5,145 bases of DNA, from contig CAKUOH010000040.1 of NCBI GenBank assembly GCA_934668765.1, positions 1-5,145 of the forward strand, in the 5' to 3' direction. Under the pieces are notes generated by a model, which had not been told where the DNA came from, ran no database searches, and saw only the letters and a list, made by a program, of their open reading frames with translations. Each line of letters begins with the position of its first letter. Position 1 is the stretch's first letter. Shown piece by piece: positions 1-5,145 of this stretch. The translations under genes were made by a program, and so were the position numbers. The DNA comes from an uncultured Helicobacteraceae bacterium. GTDB lineage: Bacteria > Campylobacterota > Campylobacteria > Campylobacterales > Helicobacteraceae.

Positions 1-116
1 TGGTGCTGGCTGGATACACAAAGATAAGCCCCATCGCCCTTGTCAAGCGTTCGACTCCGCTTTTGCTCGTGGGAATGGTGGTAAATATCCTTGTGGCTTA
101 TTGTTTTGTGTTGTAA
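1..116 (+). CDS. C-terminal end of a membrane protein, probably a transporter (partial)
   Basis: An open frame enters from the left edge with its first complete codon at position 3 and runs 37 codons to TAA at 114-116. The visible peptide begins VLAGYTKISPIALVKRS and then has a strongly hydrophobic stretch of about 20 residues rich in Leu and Val, ending YCFVL at the stop. A charged cytoplasmic-type loop (KR) followed by a terminal transmembrane helix is typical of a secondary transporter; a NhaC-like ion transporter is one possibility, but the fragment is too short to name a family. By hand count GC is 55/116 (47%), above most of the minus-strand cassette. It is convergent with the cassette and probably belongs to the resident chromosome. 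Confidence applies to it being a real membrane-protein end, not to the substrate. Confidence 0.7.
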   Translation, partial: VLAGYTKISPIALVKRSTPLLLVGMVVNILVAYCFVL

Positions 117-157
117 TTTTTTAAGATTTGTCCGTATAAATGTAAATTGTAACACAC

Positions 158-174
158 GCTAAACTATCTTTAGC
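158..174. terminator. Small hairpin between convergent genes, possible weak terminator
   Basis: GCTAAA (158-163) and TTTAGC (169-174) form a perfect 6-bp inverted repeat around a 5-base loop. It lies 41 bases past the transporter stop and 100 bases past the end of the last cassette gene, so it could serve either direction. No long T run follows it on either strand, and the stem is short and AT-rich, so a classic intrinsic terminator is not clearly supported. Confidence 0.22.
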
Positions 175-198
175 ACTCGCGCTTATATTTTAGCACCA

Positions 199-264
199 AA
201 TCCACGCGAATCAAAATGCCAAAAATCACACAAGATTCACGCAAAGCAATCCACGCAAATCAAA
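199..264. repeat. Degenerate short direct repeat in the convergent gap
   Basis: A 13-base word of the form ATYCACGCRAAKC occurs three times: 200-212, 235-247 and 249-261. The first and third copies extend to 17 bases (199-215 and 248-264) with a single mismatch. They lie just beyond the stop of the last cassette gene. No dyad is evident within them. They could be binding sites, the remnant of an insertion boundary, or simple slippage in AT-rich DNA. Confidence 0.4.
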
Positions 265-274
265 TCACAAAATT

Positions 275-490
275 TCACTTCTTACCACCAAAGATTTTGC
301 CAATCTTTTCTTTAATCACAGATAAGCCCGAAGCGACTTCGCTAGATAAATCCGTGCGTTCCATAAATTCGCCACATTCACAGCGCGGAAACATTTCGAC
401 AGGATTCATCGCATCACTTTTTGGTGAGACTAACTTCATTTTGCCACATTTTGGGCATTTTACCATAAATGATTTTGGTGCTACGGGCAT
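275..490 (-). CDS. Small zinc-ribbon protein (71 aa), last gene of the cassette
   Basis: The ATG (488-490) directly follows the TAA of the preceding gene (TAAATG) and is served by GGGAGG at 500-505 with a 9-base spacer, so the start is well supported. Residues 12-15 form CPKC and residues 37-39 form CEC, giving C12, C15, C37 and C39, a likely four-cysteine zinc-binding ribbon. The remaining third (about 45-71) should be helical and ends in a basic tail (GKIFGGKK). There is no signal peptide or membrane segment, so it is probably cytoplasmic. Its position suggests an accessory or assembly role in the dynamin-like cassette, perhaps binding nucleic acid or a partner protein, but no specific function can be assigned. 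It is not recognised as a named family member. The GTPase upstream also starts with a four-cysteine ribbon. Confidence 0.8.
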   Translation of the reverse strand: MPVAPKSFMVKCPKCGKMKLVSPKSDAMNPVEMFPRCECGEFMERTDLSSEVASGLSVIKEKIGKIFGGKK

Positions 491-916
491 TTATTTTGTC
501 CTCCCTTTTTTATTTTTATCCAAATTCTTATCCCCAAGTGTTAGCAATATCGCCTTAATCTTTGCCTTTTGCAGATGAGATTTAGCAAGGTTTCGTTGCT
601 TTGTATTTATCGCCTGTTTTGCCTTTATCTTGCGTTGCTCAAGGCTTGTTAGTATTTTTCGTATATTTAGTCTGCTAAAAAGATAAGCGGCAAAATACTC
701 ATACACGCTCTTTTTCTTTTTATCTACGATAATTTTTGTGTTAGACATTTTGGCAAATTTCCCAAGCATAGCTTTGGATTCGACACTGCATATTATCTTT
801 TCAACTTCGCTTTTATCGAAAAATTCAGGCGATTCACCGCAATCTACACATAGCTTTTTTATCGCGCTATGCGTAAGATTTGCGATATTTTTTAGATTTT
901 CATCGCTATTTCGCAT
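491..916 (-). CDS. Basic 141-aa protein of unknown function with a CxxC motif
   Basis: The ATG at 914-916 lies two bases after the TAA of the preceding gene, with a modest AGGA-type ribosome site at 922-925. The protein is strongly basic: by hand count 33 Lys+Arg against 14 Asp+Glu. Residues 1-45 hold C23 and C26 (CVDC) and a lone C43, possibly an incomplete metal site. A KKKK run sits at 66-69, followed by an aromatic patch (YEYFAAYLF, 72-80), and residues 81-141 are a Lys-rich probably helical tail. No membrane segment or signal peptide is seen. The basic tail could contact nucleic acid, acidic lipid head groups, or the acidic 244-residue protein of the same cassette; these are inferences. 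The family is not recognised. Its TAA abuts the ATG of the downstream zinc-ribbon gene, consistent with translational coupling. Confidence 0.8.
   Translation of the reverse strand: MRNSDENLKNIANLTHSAIKKLCVDCGESPEFFDKSEVEKIICSVESKAMLGKFAKMSNTKIIVDKKKKSVYEYFAAYLFSRLNIRKILTSLEQRKIKAKQAINTKQRNLAKSHLQKAKIKAILLTLGDKNLDKNKKGRTK
500..505 (-). promoter_or_regulatory. Ribosome binding site for the 71-aa gene
   Basis: GGGAGG on the minus strand lies 9 bases before the ATG at 490. It sits inside the last codons of the 141-aa gene and supports translation of the abutting zinc-ribbon gene. Confidence 0.6.
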
Positions 917-918
917 TT

Positions 919-1686
919 TTATCCTATCGCTTTAAGCATTGCGCTGTCTATGGCTATGCTTTTGGCAAGTGTGATTTGTTGCGCTTCTTTGGCTTTTTTA
1001 TCGGGCGAATTTTGATAATCCTCCAAAAATCGCACGCTTTTTTCCGCGCTAGATTTTATGCCAAGTAGTTTGCCATTTAGCTTTTGCTTTGCTAACTCAA
1101 AAATCGCATTTAGGCTATTTTCTAGCTCGTTTTGAAACTCACGCAACGCATTTGCATTTATCGAATCGATAAAGCTATCCACTCTTTGCTTTTTGCCCTC
1201 ACCACTATCATCACGCAAAATTTCAGCCAGCAATTCATTATCAAAGCTAATTTGGCTCATTATATTTTGGCGCAAATTTTCCTTTGCTTTGCCAAAGTGA
1301 TAATTCGCCCCTTGTCGCATATCTTTGGCGATATTTTCATCAATCTCACCAAAAAGCGCACCAAAATCACTAAACACTTTTTCAAAAAATCCATCAATAA
1401 TCTGCCCTGTCCAATCATCAATCTTTTGCAACGAAGTATTTTTATACTGCGAAATTATCCCGCGAATCTGCTGAATCTCTGCGATACTTGCCTTTTGCGC
1501 GTCAAAGGATTCGCTTTGGGAGAGTTCGCTTGTGAGTTTTTCTTTGTCATCTCCAGAAAACCAATCTATGAATTTATCCACGACAACGGGTAACAAAGCC
1601 TTACCAGCCTCTATGACATAAGGCAAAGCCTTTGTGATAATCGCTTTTCCTGCGCTAACAAGTGCGCCTAAAATTGATATTGCCAT
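919..1686 (-). CDS. Helical membrane-associated protein, paralogue of its upstream neighbour (255 aa)
   Basis: It starts one base after the TAG of the preceding gene, with a G-rich ribosome site at 1693-1697. Residues 1-43 are hydrophobic and Gly/Ala-rich with two weakly amphipathic stretches (ISILGALVSAG, 3-13, and ALLPVVVDKFIDWF, 30-43), suggesting membrane insertion or shallow binding rather than export. The rest should be long helices and contains no catalytic motif that I recognise. It shares blocks with the 259-aa neighbour: ASIAE at 66-70 in a SxDxQxASIAE context, an ISxDNExxxEIL block at 146-157, and similar C-terminal ends. The pair probably arose by duplication. Known dynamin-like systems keep a helical stalk and membrane paddle with the GTPase; here the stalk and paddle may be supplied by this protein. 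The function is inferred from context and helical character. The family is not recognised by name. Confidence 0.85.
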   Translation of the reverse strand: MAISILGALVSAGKAIITKALPYVIEAGKALLPVVVDKFIDWFSGDDKEKLTSELSQSESFDAQKASIAEIQQIRGIISQYKNTSLQKIDDWTGQIIDGFFEKVFSDFGALFGEIDENIAKDMRQGANYHFGKAKENLRQNIMSQISFDNELLAEILRDDSGEGKKQRVDSFIDSINANALREFQNELENSLNAIFELAKQKLNGKLLGIKSSAEKSVRFLEDYQNSPDKKAKEAQQITLAKSIAIDSAMLKAIG

Positions 1687-1687
1687 A

Positions 1688-2467
1688 CTACACCCCCTTT
1701 ATCGCATTTAAAATGGCGATATTTTTATTTAGCTTGCAAGCGATATTTGCTTGTTCGCTTTGCTTTTGCTCGATATTTTTTGCTTCTTTGATTTTTTCCA
1801 AAGTCGCTAATTGATTGTTTGCCAATGTTTGATTGACTTCCAACTTTGATTGCAATGCCTTTATCATTGATTCAACGCTATTTTCTACACTTTCTACAAA
1901 TCTATCGCCCATTTTTCTAAATGCCTTTTGTGTAGTTTTTGCGATAAAATCCTGCATTTTTGATTCTTTGTCCGCGCCTTGTTGTAGCGATAAAATCTCT
2001 ACGCATTTTTCATTATCCAAGCTGATTTTATTACTAATCTCATTTAGCACAAAACCTTGAATCTTTTTTAGCTCCGCTTCGCATTGTTTGACAAAATCCT
2101 TGCCATTGTCTGCTAGTGATTGTGCTAGTTTGTCAATAGATTTGCGCCATATATCAATAAGCGCGGATTCAAAGGATTCGCTCTCTTTAGCCGCTCGTCC
2201 TTTAAATTTCCCAAGCTCATCATTTAGCTGTTTCATCTCTGCGATACTTGCATTTTGCCTATCGTAAGAACCCATTTGCGAGATAGCGTGAGATGAATCC
2301 GCATTTGCGCTGTTTATCTTTCTAGCGGATTCTTTTGTTGAATCTGAAAATAACAAATCACCAACCTTTTTTACTACATACCCTACTGCAGTTCCAATCG
2401 CCGTTGCTGTGGCAGTAATCACAGGCTTAAATACAGCCCCTGCTATTCCACCAAGTATTCCAAACAT
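1688..2467 (-). CDS. Helical membrane-associated protein, partner of the dynamin-like GTPase (259 aa)
   Basis: The ATG (2465-2467) follows a strong AAGGGAGGT site that overlaps the stop codon of the GTPase gene, 12 bases away, so the two are very likely co-translated. Residues 1-40 are hydrophobic and rich in Gly, Ala, Thr and Val (beginning MFGILGGIAGAVFKPV), long enough for a hairpin or one membrane segment, with few charges. Residues 45-259 look almost entirely helical, with heptad-like Leu/Ile spacing near 105-150 and 185-235. The ASIAE block is at 73-77 and the ISLDNE block at 148-153, both shared with the 255-aa protein. No enzyme motif is seen. I infer that it forms part of the stalk or membrane anchor of a split dynamin-like complex, comparable in concept to LeoB of ETEC. 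Homology to LeoB is not demonstrated here. Confidence 0.85.
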   Translation of the reverse strand: MFGILGGIAGAVFKPVITATATAIGTAVGYVVKKVGDLLFSDSTKESARKINSANADSSHAISQMGSYDRQNASIAEMKQLNDELGKFKGRAAKESESFESALIDIWRKSIDKLAQSLADNGKDFVKQCEAELKKIQGFVLNEISNKISLDNEKCVEILSLQQGADKESKMQDFIAKTTQKAFRKMGDRFVESVENSVESMIKALQSKLEVNQTLANNQLATLEKIKEAKNIEQKQSEQANIACKLNKNIAILNAIKGV

Positions 2468-2472
2468 ATCAC

Positions 2473-2481
2473 ACCTCCCTT
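2473..2481 (-). promoter_or_regulatory. Strong ribosome binding site overlapping the GTPase stop codon
   Basis: AAGGGAGGT on the minus strand overlaps the TAA stop of the GTPase gene (2480-2482) and ends 5 bases before the ATG of the 259-aa gene. It is the best Shine-Dalgarno match in the cassette, suggesting coupled and efficient production of this subunit. Confidence 0.7.
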
Positions 2482-4033
2482 ATTTATTGTTTTTGATGAG
2501 ATTTTCGATTTGCTCACCCAAATTTTGTAGCATTGCTTTGCTTTGAGATTCAAAGTCTGCGATGATATTTTCTATCTGCTTTTGCGCGTCTTGCAAATCT
2601 TTTAACTCATCTTTTTCTTTGGCGATTTGTGCATTTATTGCTTCAAGTCCGCCAGATAGCGCATTATAAGTCTCTTGCTTTTTATTTTTATCGCCTGTGA
2701 AATACGCAATAATATTGCGTTGCAAGTTGTTGTGATTTGCCTTTATGCCATCGATATAGATTTTTTGGGCATTATCCAAAATATCTTTTTCTATGCGCTT
2801 ATTTACCAAATCCACATTTGCAAACGCTAATAATTTATCCAAATTTGCGTCTATATCATCATTGCCACCACAAACCTTGTAACAAATGGTTTTTAGTTCT
2901 TGTGTTCTCTCATCATCTAATTCGCCTTTTTTATAGAGTTCGCACAAAAACGCAGTCCAGCCCGAAACGCCAATGATATTTTTATCCGCCAAATCTTTGG
3001 TATAGCAAGTGGATTCTTTGATACCCTCAACTTGATTTGGCGAAGTGAGATACTCTATCCATCCAGTCCTTATATCATTCCATTCTTTCTTGGATTTTAC
3101 ATCATATTGTGTGCCTAGCACATAGACTTTTTCAGGTTTTCCGCCTGTATTGTCAAACGCTCTATAAATGACATTTAATTCGTTGTTATTTATAGCATTT
3201 ACCATATTGCAGGCAAGCACAACTTTTGCGGTATTGATATATTCTTTTGTAATGTTTGAGCGATAAGGCACAGGGTCATCTAGCCCAGGCGTATCCACAA
3301 ACATTAGATTTTTTTGATATGGAAAATCAGGGTAGCTAATCTCTACTTCTTTGACAAAGAAATGCTCGGCATTTTTTGATGAAGTGTATTTTTTAAGCGA
3401 ATCTATATCAAAAGATTCTATGATTGTTGCTTTGCCGATATATTTATTTTTATAGGATTCTGCACCAAGTTCATCATATTTTTGCTTAAAAAGTTTGCCA
3501 CTTTTAATCGCGTCATTCCACAGCTCTTCCCACTCATCTTTGGTGTAAAAGGTGATTTTCATCTCTGCTTTTTCGCCATAGCGAAACTTTGTAAGCGTAG
3601 CCGTTTCAGGCGTAGAATGTGTGCTTGCGTATTCTGCTTTTAGTAGCGCGTTTATAAGCGTTGATTTTCCTGCATTTATCGTGCCTACAAAGGCGATTTC
3701 TAAATATTCGCTTTGATTTAGAAAATTTTCTGCTTCGCTTATGAATCCATCTAAAATCTTTTTAGATTCGCCACTATCATCATCTTTTGCGCAAATTTTT
3801 AGCACATTTTTAATCTTTGCCACTTCATCAAAATAGCCTTGCACCGCTGTATTTGGCGCAGGTTTTAAATCAACCTTTTGGCTAAGTTTAGCGATAAAAT
3901 CTTTTAGATTTTTTGCGTTTGCATTTAAGCTATTTTTATCGCTAAATTCCTCTCCACCGACAATTTCGCCACATTTATAGCAAAATAACTCCGCCTCTAT
4001 TTCACAATTTGGACATTTTTGTAATGCTGACAT
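2480..4033 (-). CDS. Dynamin-like GTPase with N-terminal zinc ribbon (517 aa)
   Basis: Residues 7-21 hold C7, C10, C18 and C21 (CPNC and CYKC), a likely zinc ribbon. A helical segment (about 35-108) leads to the GTPase domain: G1 P-loop GTINAGKST at 117-125 with K123 and S124; G2 in TPETA with T144; G3 DTPGL at 247-251; G4 position TQYD at 308-311, where Gln replaces the usual Lys; and a G5-like VSG at 356-358. The large gap between G2 and G3 and the TPxTA switch I fit dynamin-family GTPases. Residues 450-517 form a charged coiled coil. No hydrophobic paddle or transmembrane segment is present and the stalk is short for a dynamin, suggesting that partner proteins supply those parts. The expected activity is GTP binding and hydrolysis coupled to assembly on membranes. 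The start is supported by AAGGAG at 4039-4044, 5 bases upstream. The next two genes are probable partners. Confidence 0.93.
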   Translation of the reverse strand: MSALQKCPNCEIEAELFCYKCGEIVGGEEFSDKNSLNANAKNLKDFIAKLSQKVDLKPAPNTAVQGYFDEVAKIKNVLKICAKDDDSGESKKILDGFISEAENFLNQSEYLEIAFVGTINAGKSTLINALLKAEYASTHSTPETATLTKFRYGEKAEMKITFYTKDEWEELWNDAIKSGKLFKQKYDELGAESYKNKYIGKATIIESFDIDSLKKYTSSKNAEHFFVKEVEISYPDFPYQKNLMFVDTPGLDDPVPYRSNITKEYINTAKVVLACNMVNAINNNELNVIYRAFDNTGGKPEKVYVLGTQYDVKSKKEWNDIRTGWIEYLTSPNQVEGIKESTCYTKDLADKNIIGVSGWTAFLCELYKKGELDDERTQELKTICYKVCGGNDDIDANLDKLLAFANVDLVNKRIEKDILDNAQKIYIDGIKANHNNLQRNIIAYFTGDKNKKQETYNALSGGLEAINAQIAKEKDELKDLQDAQKQIENIIADFESQSKAMLQNLGEQIENLIKNNK

Positions 4034-4038
4034 TTTGT

Positions 4039-4044
4039 CTCCTT
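4039..4044 (-). promoter_or_regulatory. Ribosome binding site for the GTPase gene
   Basis: AAGGAG on the minus strand lies 5 bases before the ATG at 4033. It fixes the start that keeps the N-terminal zinc ribbon in the protein. Confidence 0.65.
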
Positions 4045-4097
4045 TTTTTGTATTTTAGTCATTTTTCCTATTTCCGCCGTCCCTAACCGATAAAAAT

Positions 4098-4167
4098 CGA
4101 TTCGCCAAAAATCCCTAGTTTATAGTCATCGCGGACTACGATTCGCACCTTTTAAAGCACGATTCGC
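4098..4167 (-). repeat. Three copies of an 8-base word upstream of the GTPase gene
   Basis: CGATTCGC (GCGAATCG on the coding strand) occurs at 4098-4105, 4139-4146 and 4160-4167, that is three times in 70 bases. The middle copy overlaps the right edge of the dyad repeat. GATTCG words are common throughout this DNA, so the cluster may be only compositional. Confidence 0.35.
4115..4144 (-). promoter_or_regulatory. Probable promoter/operator of the GTPase operon (dyad repeat copy 1)
   Basis: This 30-base element matches 27 of 30 bases with the element at 4928-4957, in the same orientation relative to the downstream gene. It holds an inverted repeat, TAGTC at 4123-4127 and GACTA at 4134-4138 around 6 bases, which suits binding by a dimeric regulator. 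On the minus strand a TATAAA box (4119-4124) overlaps the dyad, so a bound protein would occlude the -10 region. No good -35 box is seen, which is usual in epsilonproteobacteria. A start near 4112 would leave a leader of about 80 bases before the GTPase ATG. The regulator is not shown by the sequence; the adjacent WYL protein is the obvious candidate. A dispersed non-coding repeat is an alternative. Confidence 0.5.
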
Positions 4168-4168
4168 T

Positions 4169-4903
4169 CTAATCGCTGTCCCTATACAACTCTATCAAAG
4201 GCTGATTTAGAAAATCTTTGACAACTTTGACAACTTCGCCACATATAGATTCAAAGTCCGTGATAGTTTTCCTATCGCTATCATCAAACCTACGCAAAAT
4301 CTTTTGCAGTTTTTTGTCATTGTCCAAATTTTCATTGCGCACAATGTCATCAATAATGCTGTAATTGTCCTCTTCGTCCTCATCGCAGTCATCTACCTCC
4401 AAATAGTCTATGAATCGCCCCCATTTTTCGACAATGCTCATCTTATCGCCGACAAGCTCTTCTCGTAGCAATTCCTTTAATACAGCATCATCAAACGCCA
4501 ACGCCACGAAAAAAAGCCAAATAGATAGATTTTCTTTGCTGCCATCAAAGCGTTTTATATCTACTATTTCAACGCTATTTAGCCTATCTCTAATAATTGC
4601 CACAAGACAATCCGCAAAGTTAAAACTATCCAACGCACTTAAAATAGGCTCTTTTGCCTTTGCCTCTAATGCGATATATTCCGCATTATCCGCTTCGCTA
4701 AGTGATTTTGCATTAGCTAGTTCGCGTAGCTCTGCATAATCCTCGCTTGATAGATAATGCCTAGCAATGTCGCACATTATCTCCCCTAGCGTGATTTCAT
4801 CATCGCTATCATCGTAATCGCTTGAATCATTTAGCACATCATAAAGTTTTTTTGCACCAAGTGTCGCTGCACCAAGTGCAATAGGTATCAATGGTAATGC
4901 CAT
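4169..4903 (-). CDS. Acidic protein of unknown function with a Gly/Ala-rich hydrophobic N-terminus (244 aa)
   Basis: The ATG at 4901-4903 is preceded by AAGGAG (4909-4914) with a 5-base spacer. Residues 1-24 (starting MALPLIPIALGAATLGAKKL) are hydrophobic and Gly/Ala-rich, then KKLYD. The segment is rather short for a stable transmembrane helix and lacks a signal-peptide cleavage pattern; a membrane-surface anchor is possible. The body is very acidic, with 58 Asp+Glu against 28 Lys+Arg by hand count, including an acidic run around 171-179 and another at 29-36, and is probably helical. No catalytic motif is recognised. It is separated from the GTPase gene by 135 bases and shares its promoter-type repeat, so it probably belongs to the same regulated system, perhaps as a sensor, inhibitor or scaffold. 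The family is not recognised. Confidence 0.87.
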   Translation of the reverse strand: MALPLIPIALGAATLGAKKLYDVLNDSSDYDDSDDEITLGEIMCDIARHYLSSEDYAELRELANAKSLSEADNAEYIALEAKAKEPILSALDSFNFADCLVAIIRDRLNSVEIVDIKRFDGSKENLSIWLFFVALAFDDAVLKELLREELVGDKMSIVEKWGRFIDYLEVDDCDEDEEDNYSIIDDIVRNENLDNDKKLQKILRRFDDSDRKTITDFESICGEVVKVVKDFLNQPLIELYRDSD

Positions 4904-4908
4904 TTTCT

Positions 4909-4914
4909 CTCCTT
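4909..4914 (-). promoter_or_regulatory. Ribosome binding site for the acidic 244-aa gene
   Basis: AAGGAG on the minus strand lies 5 bases before the ATG at 4903, confirming this start and hence the hydrophobic N-terminus. Confidence 0.65.
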
Positions 4915-4927
4915 TAAAGTTTAAAAT

Positions 4928-4957
4928 CTAGTTTATAGTCATCGCAGACTATGAATC
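4928..4957 (-). promoter_or_regulatory. Probable promoter/operator of the acidic gene (dyad repeat copy 2)
   Basis: This copy has a perfect inverted repeat, ATAGTC (4935-4940) and GACTAT (4947-4952), around 6 bases, one base pair longer on each arm than copy 1. A TATAAA box on the minus strand (4932-4937) overlaps the dyad and lies about 28 bases before the ATG at 4903. It sits in the 71-base gap between the WYL regulator stop and the acidic gene. The overlap of dyad and -10 box suggests repression, with the WYL protein as candidate repressor; this is inference. The stem could also act as RNA structure behind the WYL gene, but no T run follows, so a terminator is unlikely. Confidence 0.5.
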
Positions 4958-4974
4958 TAATTTTCCCCCACATT

Positions 4975-5145
4975 TTAACAACTCCCTGCGTCAGTATTTG
5001 TCGCATTTATGTAATCTTTTAATCTCTCATTAAATTTATTCTGCAATTCTTTTGGTTCTTTAATCGTTGCATAAGGAATCCATAGTTTTAGAAAATTAAA
5101 TATTTCATCATCAAAGGCGTAAGTAAAGCGAATAAGGATTTTTGA
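4975..5145 (-). CDS. C-terminal part of a WYL-domain transcriptional regulator (partial)
   Basis: An open minus-strand frame enters from the right edge and runs 56 codons to TAA at 4975-4977. The visible end contains ILIRFTYAF, then FLKLWIPYATIKEPKELQN, then an amphipathic helix NERLKDYI and a short polar tail. The pattern of a beta strand, then a Leu-Trp-rich helix with a Pro, then KEPKEL followed by a terminal helix, is the usual C-terminal extension of WYL regulators, which bind ligands or nucleic acid and dimerise above an N-terminal helix-turn-helix. The core WYL motif and the DNA-binding domain lie outside the window. Such proteins often control or accompany phage-defence loci (BrxR and CapW are known examples). 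It is in the same direction as the cassette, 71 bases upstream of the acidic gene, and could regulate the two dyad repeats. Confidence 0.72.
   Translation of the reverse strand, partial: SKILIRFTYAFDDEIFNFLKLWIPYATIKEPKELQNKFNERLKDYINATNTDAGSC

Noticed and set aside
216..578. Plus-strand reading frame of 120 codons opposite the zinc-ribbon and basic-protein genes
   Set aside because: It is antisense to two minus-strand genes with good ribosome sites and cysteine motifs, and its peptide is low in recognisable pattern; a shadow frame.
1132..1593. Plus-strand reading frame of 153 codons opposite the 255-aa helical gene
   Set aside because: The peptide is rich in Ile, Phe and Leu as expected from reading an AT-rich helical gene backwards, has no plausible ribosome site, and lies wholly within a supported gene.
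3997..4062. Minus-strand 21-codon frame starting in the GTPase leader and ending inside the GTPase gene
   Set aside because: It could be a leader peptide, but it has only a weak upstream AGGA, contains the GTPase ribosome site, and its peptide is just Lys-rich leader sequence; insufficient support.
4088..4099. CGAT-AAAA-ATCG hairpin in the GTPase leader
   Set aside because: A 4-bp stem is expected by chance and no further pairing extends it; a riboswitch or attenuator is not supported.
4115..4144. Reading the dyad repeat as an intrinsic terminator of the acidic gene
   Set aside because: The stem is only 5 bp and is not followed by a T run in the direction of transcription; a near-identical copy sits upstream of the first gene, which fits a promoter/operator better.
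4410..4739. Plus-strand reading frame of 109 codons opposite the acidic gene
   Set aside because: Serine-rich antisense translation of Asp/Glu/Ala codons; no supporting start signal.
1..5145. CRISPR array, tRNA, rRNA or insertion sequence
   Set aside because: No regularly spaced long repeats, no cloverleaf-like segment, and no transposase or integrase frame were seen on either strand.

Overview
This window looks like AT-rich DNA from a Helicobacter-type epsilonproteobacterium. The basis is codon use rich in AAA, TTT, GAT and ATT, frequent GATTCG-type words, short purine-rich Shine-Dalgarno sites, and tightly packed genes that often abut. No rRNA, tRNA, CRISPR array, transposase or integrase is visible.

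Layout: the left edge (1-116, + strand) is the last 37 codons of a hydrophobic membrane protein, probably a transporter. A 158-base convergent gap follows, holding a small hairpin and a degenerate direct repeat. Everything else is on the minus strand and reads from right to left. In transcription order it contains: the end of a WYL-domain regulator (5145-4975); a very acidic 244-residue protein of unknown function; a 517-residue dynamin-like GTPase with an N-terminal zinc ribbon; two mutually similar helical proteins of 259 and 255 residues, each with a glycine/alanine-rich hydrophobic N-terminus; a basic 141-residue protein with a CxxC pair; and a 71-residue zinc-ribbon protein. The last five are separated by 12, 1, 2 and 0 bases and almost certainly form one transcript.

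Working model: the GTPase has a complete GTPase domain but no hydrophobic membrane-binding paddle and little helical stalk. The two downstream helical proteins carry hydrophobic N-termini and could supply the membrane-binding and stalk parts in trans. That would make this a split, multi-subunit dynamin-like membrane-remodelling system, similar in concept to LeoABC of enterotoxigenic E. coli and the related Eleos phage-defence systems. Two near-identical 30-base repeats (27/30), each with a TAGTC-N6-GACTA dyad overlapping a TATAAA box, precede the acidic gene and the GTPase gene. With a WYL regulator directly upstream, they suggest coordinated repression. Phage defence is an inference from this architecture; the sequence does not prove it.
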